Of a stretch of DNA of 9,252 nt, positions 1 to 4,358 are shown piece by piece. Where the stretch lies: the NCBI GenBank assembly GCA_012274175.1, contig JAAOZZ010000431.1, forward strand, positions 1 to 9,252, in the 5' to 3' direction. Position numbers and translations under genes: made by a program. The DNA is from Betaproteobacteria bacterium (GTDB lineage: Bacteria; Pseudomonadota; Gammaproteobacteria; Burkholderiales; Usitatibacteraceae). Positions within the stretch are counted from its first letter, which is position 1. Each line of letters starts with the position of its first letter. Below the pieces are notes generated by a model, which was not told where the DNA came from, ran no database searches, and worked only from the letters and a program-made list of their open reading frames with translations.

Positions 1-156
1 GTGAACGCCGCGGTGCTGTTCATCGCGCTGCTCTTCTTCGGCTGGCTCTGGGGCGTCTGGGGGCTCTTGCTCGGAGCGCCGCTGGTCGCGATCGCCAAGG
101 TGATCTGCGACCGCGTCGAGGCGCTCAAGCCCGCCGGCGAGTTGCTGGGCCGCTAG
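1..156 (+). CDS. AI-2E family transporter, C-terminal end only
   Basis: The first 51 codons of the window are the end of a gene that begins upstream. The frame is open from base 1 and stops at TAG 154-156. The visible peptide is a hydrophobic segment (LFFGWLWGVWGLLLGAPL) followed by a short amphipathic tail (VAIAKVICDRVEALKPAGEL). This is the typical last transmembrane helix and cytoplasmic end of AI-2E/PerM-type polytopic inner-membrane proteins, where a G-x-W-G-x-x-L-G-x-P-L stretch is conserved. The family includes the AI-2 exporter TqsA and many members of unknown substrate, so transport of AI-2 should not be assumed. The stop lies just before the csbD promoter element at 160-202, so transcription probably ends or is re-initiated there. 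Family call is fairly secure; substrate unknown. Confidence 0.75.
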   Translation: MNAAVLFIALLFFGWLWGVWGLLLGAPLVAIAKVICDRVEALKPAGELLGR

Positions 157-159
157 CTC

Positions 160-202
160 TGTGCGGTGGCAGACGGACTTGGCGCGCGATTACCGATAGA
201 TT
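160..202 (+). promoter_or_regulatory. Candidate Crp-type promoter of csbD (site plus -10)
   Basis: The left half-site TGTGCG (160-165) is followed by N4 and a degenerate right half CAGACG (170-175), then GAC (176-178). A -10-like TAGATT (197-202) starts exactly 37 nt after the first site base. This is the same spacing as the elements before the BON, DUF883 and lmo0937 genes. The predicted transcription start near 209 would leave a leader of about 40 nt before the ATG at 249, with the ribosome-binding site GAGGAG at 238-243. The right half matches the palindrome at only 3 of 6 positions, so this is the least symmetric of the five full elements. The promoter role is inferred from sequence and spacing only. 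Confidence 0.45.
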
Positions 203-248
203 CGCAGATTGCCGGATGAGCTCGACACGGCCGAACCGAGGAGTCGCC

Positions 249-467
249 ATGAACTGGGATCGCATCGAAGGCAACTGGAAGCAATTCACGGGCGGCATCA
301 AGTCGCAATGGGCCAAGCTCACCGACGACCAGCTGGAGCGGATCGCCGGCAAGCGCGAGCAGCTCGCCGGGACGATCCAGGAGACGTACGGAATCACCAA
401 GGAAGCGACGGAGAAGCAGATCTCCGCGTGGCAGAGCCGCCTGAAGGAGACGGCTGCGCCGAAATGA
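249..467 (+). CDS. CsbD family small stress protein
   Basis: This is a 72-residue soluble, highly charged helical protein with the CsbD-family pattern. An N-terminal M-N-W-D-R-I-E-G-N-W-K-Q-F-x-G motif is followed by K-x-x-W-A-K-L-T-D-D-Q (17-28) and an I-A-G-K-R-E-Q-L-x-G-x-I-Q-x-x-Y-G-I-x-K motif (32-51). CsbD proteins are general-stress proteins (sigma-B-controlled in Bacillus subtilis) that are widespread in Proteobacteria and have no settled biochemical function. ATG 249 was chosen because it carries a strong GAGGAG ribosome-binding site 5 nt upstream and matches the conserved N-terminus. An in-frame ATG at 216 would add eleven non-conserved residues. The gene follows the candidate Crp-type promoter at 160-202 and lies 68 nt ahead of the TolA-like gene, so the two may be cotranscribed. 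Confidence 0.9.
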   Translation: MNWDRIEGNWKQFTGGIKSQWAKLTDDQLERIAGKREQLAGTIQETYGITKEATEKQISAWQSRLKETAAPK

Positions 468-535
468 GGCCACGGAGGCGCACCAAGTCGCCTTCGGCAT
501 CCTCCGCCCCCAACGCAGCACAAAAAGGAACCACC

Positions 536-1150
536 ATGACCAGCATGAAGATCACCGCGCTCGCAGCCGCCCTGGGCCTCGCGTTCAGTGCCGCCGCGAT
601 CGCCGACGGGATGTCGAAGTCCGCTTACAAGGCCGCGAAAGGGAACATCGAAACCGAATACAAGGCCGCGAAAGCCGGCTGCGACCCGCTGCTCGCCAAC
701 GCGAAGGACATCTGCAAGGCCGAAGCCAGGGGCAAGGAGAAAGTCGCCATGGCGGAGCTCGCCGCGACGAACAAGCCCGGCCCGAAGGCCCGCTACGAAG
801 TGCAGGTCGCCCGGGCGCAAGCCGAGTACTCGGTCGCGAAGGAAAAGTGCGACGACCTGGCCGGCAACGCGAAGGATGTCTGCGTGAAGGAAGCCGACTC
901 CGCCCACACCGCCGCCAGGGCCGACGCCAAGGCGCAGAAGAAGAGCGCGGAAGCGAACCGGGAGGCCGGCGAGAAGACGCAGAAGGCGCGCAATGAAGCC
1001 ACGGAAGAGAAGTCCGAAGCGCGCAAGGAAGCCGCGGGCGACAAGCGCGACGCCGAATACGCGGTGGCGATCGAGAAATGCGACGCGCTCGCGGGCGACC
1101 CGAAGCGGGCTTGCGTGAACGATGCGAAGGCGCATTACGGCAAGTCGTAA
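536..1150 (+). CDS. Secreted TolA-like protein with three Cys-pair repeats
   Basis: This 204-residue exported protein is of unknown function. A signal peptide occupies residues 1-23, with a hydrophobic core and an A-I-A cleavage motif before Asp24. The mature chain is rich in Ala, Lys and Glu and should be largely helical. Three copies of a module are visible at about residues 41-64, 97-120 and 174-197. Each has E-Y-x(2)-A-x(3)-C-D-x-L-(L/A)-(A/G)-(N/D)-(A/P)-K-x(2)-C, with cysteines exactly 11 apart (49/60, 105/116, 182/193). A charged coiled-coil-like linker (about 124-172) separates copies two and three. Proteins like this are often labelled 'cell envelope biogenesis protein TolA' because of the Ala/Lys-rich helix, but no TolA membrane anchor or C-terminal domain is present. 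I expect a periplasmic protein with one disulfide per module. The ATG at 536 has AAGGAA 5 nt upstream; an ATG at 545 is possible. Confidence 0.8.
   Translation: MTSMKITALAAALGLAFSAAAIADGMSKSAYKAAKGNIETEYKAAKAGCDPLLANAKDICKAEARGKEKVAMAELAATNKPGPKARYEVQVARAQAEYSVAKEKCDDLAGNAKDVCVKEADSAHTAARADAKAQKKSAEANREAGEKTQKARNEATEEKSEARKEAAGDKRDAEYAVAIEKCDALAGDPKRACVNDAKAHYGKS
656..1126 (+). repeat. Three coding repeats of a Cys-x10-Cys module
   Basis: The copies lie at about 656-727, 824-895 and 1055-1126 inside the TolA-like gene. They are conserved at protein level, each with a Glu-Tyr start, a CD(x)L core, a Lys after the loop and a second Cys 11 residues after the first. DNA identity is lower, which suggests old intragenic duplications maintained by selection rather than recent slippage. 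The spacing between copies is unequal: the third is set apart by a Lys/Glu-rich linker. Confidence 0.7.
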
Positions 1151-2186
1151 GCCGCATTCGGCCGGCTCCGAAACCGCGGAGCCCCTCGCGCCCGACGCTT
1201 TGCGCCGGGCGCGCTCGCGTCCTTGGGCAGCACGCCTGTACGGGGTGCTCTCCAGGTCCGTGGTCGCCTGGATCGACCACCGGGCCAGCAGCAAGGGCGC
1301 GGCCCTGGCGTTCTATACGCTCTTTTCGATAACGCCGATCCTGATCCTCGCCATCGCGGGCGCAGGCCATTTCTTCGGTGCCGAGGCGGCCCAGGGCGAG
1401 ATCATCGCGCAGCTCGAGGCCCTCGTGGGGGCCAATGGCGCGCGGGCGATCCAGGCGCTACTGGTGGGCGCGCGGGATCCCGCATCCGGGCTCGCGGCCA
1501 CGATGGTGGCGAGCGTCCTGCTCCTGATAGGCGCCACCAGCGTGTTCGTCGAGCTGAAGGGCAGCCTCGACGAGATGTGGGGTGTGGAGCCGCCCAAGGG
1601 GATGGCGGTCGTCGTATTCCTGCGAACCCGGCTCCATTCCTTCGGACTCGTGCTGGTGCTGGCTTTCCTGTTGCTCGTTTCCCTGGTGCTGAGCGCGGCG
1701 CTCGCGGTCCTGGAGCGCTTTGCCGGCGGCAGCTGGAGCAGCTCCTACGACGCCCTCGCCACCCTGTCCTCGGTGATCGCCTTCGGGGTCATCGCGAGCC
1801 TCTTCGCGGTGATCTACAAGGTGCTCCCGGACGCGCCGCTTTCCTGGCGCGACGTCTGGATCGGCGCGGCTTTCACGGCGGGCCTGTTCAGCCTCGGAAA
1901 GCTCACGATCGGCCTGTACCTGGGCCACAGCGGGGCGGCCTCGAGCTTCGGCGCGGCGGGGTCGCTCATCGCATTGCTGCTTTGGGTCTTCTACTCGGCG
2001 CAGATCTTCTTCCTGGGCGCGGAGTTCACCAAGCAGTACGCACTGGAATTCGGCAGTCTCCGGCGGGAGGAGGATCGGGCGCTTGCCCGGACATCGCCCG
2101 CGGCGGACGAAGCTACATCCACGTCCCGCGACGGCTCCGCTGGAAAGCTTCCGGTGGGATCCTCAGGTCCCCCTCGGTCAAGCTAG
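1122..2186 (+). CDS. YihY/virulence factor BrkB family membrane protein
   Basis: This inner-membrane protein has six predicted transmembrane segments, at about residues 60-82, 123-146, 172-196, 212-233, 244-266 and 276-303. Family hallmarks are visible: A-S-S-K-G-A-A-L-A-F-Y-T-L-F-S-I-T-P before the first helix, Y-K-x-L-P-D (232-237) between helices four and five, and S-F-G-A-A-G-S-L-I-A-L-L-L-W-V-F-Y-S-A-Q-I (275-295) in the last. The family was once misnamed ribonuclease BN; no nuclease motif is present and the function is unknown, though transport is often suggested. The start is unsettled. ATG 1122 overlaps the preceding gene by 29 nt and lacks a ribosome-binding site. TTG 1200 or GTG 1245 would give an N-terminus nearer family length and avoid the hairpin at 1164-1183. 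The last 35 or so residues are polar low-complexity and overlap an antisense gene. Confidence 0.88.
   Translation: MRRRITASRKPHSAGSETAEPLAPDALRRARSRPWAARLYGVLSRSVVAWIDHRASSKGAALAFYTLFSITPILILAIAGAGHFFGAEAAQGEIIAQLEALVGANGARAIQALLVGARDPASGLAATMVASVLLLIGATSVFVELKGSLDEMWGVEPPKGMAVVVFLRTRLHSFGLVLVLAFLLLVSLVLSAALAVLERFAGGSWSSSYDALATLSSVIAFGVIASLFAVIYKVLPDAPLSWRDVWIGAAFTAGLFSLGKLTIGLYLGHSGAASSFGAAGSLIALLLWVFYSAQIFFLGAEFTKQYALEFGSLRREEDRALARTSPAADEATSTSRDGSAGKLPVGSSGPPRSS
1164..1183 (+). terminator. GC hairpin just after the TolA-like gene
   Basis: GGCTCCG (1164-1170) and CGGAGCC (1177-1183) form a perfect 7-bp stem with a 6-nt loop, starting 13 nt after the TolA-like stop codon. No run of T follows, so it is not a classical intrinsic terminator. 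It could be an attenuator or a 3'-end-stabilising hairpin. It would be inside the BrkB-family gene if that gene begins at ATG 1122. Confidence 0.35.
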
Positions 2187-2400
2187 CGCCTGGGGCAGCA
2201 GTCTCGCCGGCGTCGGTCGGGTGTGCGGCGGGTTGCGGCTCGTGATGCCGCAGCGCGACCGCGAATCCGGCCAGGCTGAGCAGCACGAGCAGCAGGATCG
2301 CGAGGTAGATCGGCGCCACGGGAGCGGCGCTTCGCGGTCGCACGAACAGCAACCGGCGTGGGCGCTTCTGGAGCAGCGCAGAGACGAGGAGGCCGCCCAT
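2113..2400 (-). CDS. Hypothetical small single-pass membrane protein
   Basis: I do not recognise this 95-residue protein. It has a basic N-terminus (residues 11-23 rich in Arg/Lys), one strongly hydrophobic segment (about 29-50, A-P-I-Y-L-A-I-L-L-L-V-L-L-S-L-A-G-F-A-V-A-L) and a polar Pro/Ala/Glu tail. This pattern fits an inner-membrane anchor. Its ATG lies 13 nt after the stop of the BON lipoprotein gene on the same strand, so the two are probably cotranscribed. Codon third positions in the first half are strongly G/C, as in neighbouring real genes. No good ribosome-binding site is visible, and the last 74 nt run antisense through the 3' end of the BrkB-family gene. Both features lower confidence. 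Confidence 0.5.
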   Translation of the reverse strand: MGGLLVSALLQKRPRRLLFVRPRSAAPVAPIYLAILLLVLLSLAGFAVALRHHEPQPAAHPTDAGETAAPGASLTEGDLRIPPEAFQRSRRGTWM

Positions 2401-2413
2401 GACGCCCGCCCGA

Positions 2414-2725
2414 TTACTTGAGGCGCATGTCGTTCTTGACGGCGGTCACGCCCTTGACGTTCCTCGCGGTGTCGAGGGCGATCTTGACGTCGGACTCCGA
2501 GCGCACGAAGCCGCTCAGCTGCACGACACCCTTGAAGGTCTCGACGTTGATTTCGGACGACTTGAGGTCGGGCTGCTGGAAGATCGCGGCCTTCACCTTG
2601 GTGGTGATGACGCTATCGTCGACATACTGGCCCGTGCCTTCGGATTTGGGGGTCGAGGCGCAGCCCATGAGGCCCGCCACGGCGAGGACGGCAAACAGGG
2701 GAATGGCGCGTTTGAACATTTTCAT
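2414..2725 (-). CDS. BON domain lipoprotein
   Basis: This 103-residue lipoprotein has a type II signal peptide, K-M-F-K-R followed by a hydrophobic stretch and the lipobox L-M-G-C, with the lipidated Cys at 22. A short Ser/Thr/Gly linker leads to a single BON domain (about 35-103). Its D-D-S-V-I-T-T-K-V-K-A-A-I start, central G-V-V-Q-L-S-G-F-V and G-V-T-A-V-K-N-D-M end are typical. BON domains occur in OsmY and DolP (YraP) and bind membranes or phospholipids; they are linked to osmotic and envelope stress. The start is firm, with AAGGAG (2732-2737, minus strand) 6 nt upstream. The residue after Cys22 is Ala, so the simple Asp+2 inner-membrane retention signal is absent and outer-membrane sorting is plausible. 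A candidate Crp-type promoter lies just upstream (2750-2792). Confidence 0.9.
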   Translation of the reverse strand: MKMFKRAIPLFAVLAVAGLMGCASTPKSEGTGQYVDDSVITTKVKAAIFQQPDLKSSEINVETFKGVVQLSGFVRSESDVKIALDTARNVKGVTAVKNDMRLK

Positions 2726-2749
2726 TGTGAGCTCCTTGGTGAATGACCG

Positions 2750-2792
2750 AGACTACGCAGGGGCGCGAACGGCGTCTGTTCGATAGCGCACA
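2750..2792 (-). promoter_or_regulatory. Candidate Crp-type promoter of the BON gene
   Basis: Read on the minus strand, the palindrome TGTGCGCTATCGAACA (2792 to 2777) is followed directly by GACG, and a -10-like TAGTCT (2755 to 2750) begins 37 nt from the first base. The two half-sites (TGTGCG / CGAACA) pair at 5 of 6 positions. The predicted start is near 2743, 18 nt before the ATG, with the ribosome-binding site correctly placed. If so, the palindrome centre is at about -41.5, overlapping the -35 region as in class II CRP promoters. There is no good -35 hexamer, consistent with a need for an activator. The role is inferred. Confidence 0.55.
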
Positions 2793-2825
2793 CGGCTTCA
2801 GCCGGCCGAGCGCGGAGCGCAGCGT

Positions 2826-3176
2826 TCAGCGCCGGGCGATCAGCAAGCCCGCGACGAGTCCGAGGGAAGCTCCCAGCGCCGCGGCGATGCCGACGGCGCG
2901 CCAGGGGCCGTCCTGCACGTAATCGTCGGCCGCATGGGCCGCCCCGATCGCCCGGCGCTCGGCCTCGTCGCGGATCTTCGCGATGCGATCTCCGGCGGCC
3001 GCGAGGCTTTGCTCGATGTTCGCCCGGAGCGCTCCCGCCTTGCCGCTGCCGGCGCTCGCCACCGACGCGAGCAGCTGCTCGGTTTCGGCGACGACCGCGT
3101 TGAATTCCGCGTAGAGCCTTTCCTTCGTGTTGTCGGGCCGGGCCTGGGCCGTCTTGATGGGTTGCGCCTGGATCAT
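2826..3176 (-). CDS. DUF883 (ElaB/YqjD-like) membrane-anchored protein
   Basis: This 116-residue protein has the DUF883 arrangement. A long amphipathic helical region (about 17-85) contains T-K-E-R-L-Y-A-E-F-N-A-V-V-A-E-T-E-Q-L-L near its start. A C-terminal glycine-rich hydrophobic anchor follows, P-W-R-A-V-G-I-A-A-A-L-G-A-S-L-G-L-V-A-G, ending in L-L-I-A-R-R. In E. coli, YqjD and ElaB are C-tail-anchored inner-membrane proteins. They bind ribosomes in stationary phase and are induced by stress; I infer a similar location here, not necessarily the same activity. The start ATG has GGAG (3184-3187, minus strand) 7 nt upstream. The gene is divergent from the lmo0937-type gene, with facing Crp-type elements between them. 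Confidence 0.9.
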   Translation of the reverse strand: MIQAQPIKTAQARPDNTKERLYAEFNAVVAETEQLLASVASAGSGKAGALRANIEQSLAAAGDRIAKIRDEAERRAIGAAHAADDYVQDGPWRAVGIAAALGASLGLVAGLLIARR

Positions 3177-3200
3177 TTGCCGTCTCCGGTGGTGAACCCG

Positions 3201-3243
3201 AAACTAAGGCATCCCCGGATGCCGGTCGGTGCGGCAGCGAACG
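3201..3243 (-). promoter_or_regulatory. Candidate Crp-type promoter of the DUF883 gene
   Basis: On the minus strand, CGTTCGCTGCCGCACC (3243 to 3228) matches the shared palindrome with CGTTCG / CGCACC halves. It is followed by GACC, and TAGTTT (3206 to 3201) starts 37 nt from the first site base. The predicted start near 3194 gives an 18-nt leader with the GGAG ribosome-binding site in place. A hairpin-forming repeat GGCATC / GATGCC (3208-3213 / 3218-3223) sits in the spacer just upstream of the -10. The halves are less perfect than at the BON or second crp gene, but the spacing is identical. Confidence 0.45.
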
Positions 3244-3252
3244 TTCCGCTTA

Positions 3253-3295
3253 TGTTCGCGATCGCACTGACGTCCCGGGAGCCGGGGCCTACGCT
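3253..3295 (+). promoter_or_regulatory. Candidate Crp-type promoter of the lmo0937-type gene
   Basis: TGTTCGCGATCGCACT (3253-3268) carries TGTTCG / CGCACT halves. It is followed by GACG (3269-3272), and the hexamer TACGCT (3290-3295) begins 37 nt from the first base. The predicted start near 3302 leaves a 34-nt leader before ATG 3336. The last bases of the site plus GACG give CTGACG, a partial -35 (4 of 6 to TTGACA), 17 nt from the -10. The site is 9 bp from the oppositely oriented DUF883 element (centres 25 bp apart), so occupancy of one may affect the other. Confidence 0.5.
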
Positions 3296-3335
3296 AAGTG
3301 CACGTGCCACTCGATCCTTCCCGAAAGGTCCTTCC

Positions 3336-3485
3336 ATGCTCTATACGATCGCCGTAATCCTCCTCATCCTGTGGCTGCTGGGCCTGGTGAGCTCGTACAC
3401 CCTCGGAGGCATGATCCACATCCTCCTGGTGGTGGCCCTCGTGATGATCATCGTGGGCCTCGTGACCGGCCGAAGAGCTTCCTGA
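3336..3485 (+). CDS. lmo0937 family mini membrane protein
   Basis: This 49-residue protein consists almost entirely of two hydrophobic helices (about 3-19 and 25-43) joined by a short S-S-Y-T-L-G-G turn and ending in a basic G-R-R tail. The sequence M-L-Y-T-I-A-V-I-L-L-I-L-W-L-L-G-L-V, then G-G-x-I-H-I-L-L-V-V-A, is characteristic of the lmo0937 family of small inner-membrane proteins. These are widespread in soil bacteria, have no known function and often lie beside stress genes. ATG 3336 was chosen because GAAAGG (3323-3328) lies 7 nt upstream and the protein start matches the family. Longer forms of this frame would run back into the promoter region. The first Crp/Fnr-like gene begins 72 nt downstream and could be cotranscribed. 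Confidence 0.88.
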   Translation: MLYTIAVILLILWLLGLVSSYTLGGMIHILLVVALVMIIVGLVTGRRAS

Positions 3486-3496
3486 GTCGCAAGCTA

Positions 3497-3512
3497 GGTG
3501 CCGTGGCGCACG
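3497..3512 (+). promoter_or_regulatory. Weak Crp-type palindrome before the first crp-like gene
   Basis: GGTGCCGTGGCGCACG keeps the inner G-T-G-C / G-C-A-C of the shared palindrome, with halves GGTGCC / CGCACG, and lies 45 nt upstream of the TTG start. It is followed by GAG rather than GAC. No TAnnnT hexamer occurs 37 nt from its first base, so it is probably not a promoter of the same class. It might be an autoregulatory site, a decayed copy or chance. Confidence 0.25.
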
Positions 3513-3557
3513 GAGGCGCATACTGGAGCCTGACCCCAGGCTTGAAAGTTCCGATAC

Positions 3558-4268
3558 TTGCCGAAGCCCGAGCAGAACCACCTCCTCGCGGCCCTCTCCG
3601 CGGCCGATCTCAAGCGCATGCGCGGCAAGCTCGAGCTGGTCGACATGCCCCTGGGCGAAGTCGTCTACGAATCGGGCCGCCACCTGGACCATGTCTACTT
3701 CCCGACGGACTGCATCGTCTCGCTGCTCTATGTCCTCGAGAACGGAGCCTCCGCCGAGATCGCCGTCGTCGGCAACGAGGGCGTGGTCGGCGTATCCATC
3801 TTCATGGGAGGCGAGACCACGCCCAGCCGCGCGGTGGTGCAAAGCGCGGGTAGCGCCTATCGGCTTCCGGGCCAGGTGATCAAGGACGAGTTCACCCGCG
3901 GCGGCGCGATGCAGCACCTGATGCTGCGCTACACCCAGTCGCTCATAACCCAGATGGCGCAGACGGCGGTCTGCAACCGCCACCACTCCGTGGACCAGCA
4001 GCTCTGCCGCTGGCTGCTGCTCAGCATCGACCGACTCGCCTTGCCCCAGATCACGATGACCCAGGAGCTGATCGCCAACATGCTCGGGGTCCGGCGCGAG
4101 GGCGTCACCGAGGCCGCCGGGAAGCTGCAGAAGGCCGGGGTCATCAGCTATCGGCGCGGACATATCAAGGTGCTGGACCGCGCGAAGCTCGAGGCGATGT
4201 CGTGCGAGTGCTACGAAGTCGTGCGCCGCGAGACCGACCGTCTGCTGCCCATCGTGGCGCCGCACTGA
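3558..4268 (+). CDS. Crp/Fnr family transcriptional regulator (paralog 1)
   Basis: This 236-residue DNA-binding regulator has an N-terminal cyclic-nucleotide-type beta-roll (about 8-115; H-V-Y-F-P-T 45-50, V-V-G-N-E-G 70-75, P-S-R-A-V-V 89-94). A dimerisation helix follows (about 116-158, with C-N-R-H-H-S-V-D-Q-Q-L-C-R-W-L-L). The C-terminal winged helix (about 162-209) carries the recognition helix G-V-R-R-E-G-V-T-E (177-185). The cAMP-binding signature of E. coli CRP is not conserved, so the ligand is unknown; redox or another signal is possible given Cys 139, 150, 216 and 218. By alignment, R180 and E181 match CRP R180/E181, and E185 replaces R185. TTG 3558 is the only workable start: an in-frame stop lies at 3543 and conserved residues begin almost at once. 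A GAAAG 9 nt upstream may serve as ribosome-binding site. A likely controller of the nearby palindromic promoters (inference). Confidence 0.9.
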   Translation: MPKPEQNHLLAALSAADLKRMRGKLELVDMPLGEVVYESGRHLDHVYFPTDCIVSLLYVLENGASAEIAVVGNEGVVGVSIFMGGETTPSRAVVQSAGSAYRLPGQVIKDEFTRGGAMQHLMLRYTQSLITQMAQTAVCNRHHSVDQQLCRWLLLSIDRLALPQITMTQELIANMLGVRREGVTEAAGKLQKAGVISYRRGHIKVLDRAKLEAMSCECYEVVRRETDRLLPIVAPH

Positions 4269-4284
4269 CCGGCCATCGGCAGTT

Positions 4285-4328
4285 TGTGCGGTATCGCGCA
4301 GACGGGGGCGCGTGAATTGGGCTAGGTT
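4285..4328 (+). promoter_or_regulatory. Candidate Crp-type promoter of the second crp-like gene
   Basis: TGTGCGGTATCGCGCA (4285-4300) is a near-perfect palindrome (TGTGCG / CGCGCA, one wobble position). It is followed by GACG (4301-4304), and a -10-like TAGGTT (4323-4328) begins 38 nt from its first base, one more than in the other copies. The predicted start near 4335 gives a leader of about 24 nt before TTG 4359. This is one of the two best copies of the element. Its position before a Crp-family gene, just after another, suggests cross- or auto-regulation. Confidence 0.55.
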
Positions 4329-4358
4329 GGCCATTCGCACTCCCGGAAGAAAGCCGCC

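Noticed and set aside
1122..2186. Ribonuclease BN annotation for the BrkB-family gene
   Set aside because: This is a historical misassignment of the YihY family; the protein is polytopic and has no nuclease motif.
3253..3268. Using this palindrome also for the DUF883 gene in reverse orientation
   Set aside because: Read on the minus strand, no TAnnnT lies 37 nt away (CACCGA instead). The neighbouring palindrome at 3228-3243 fits the DUF883 gene better.
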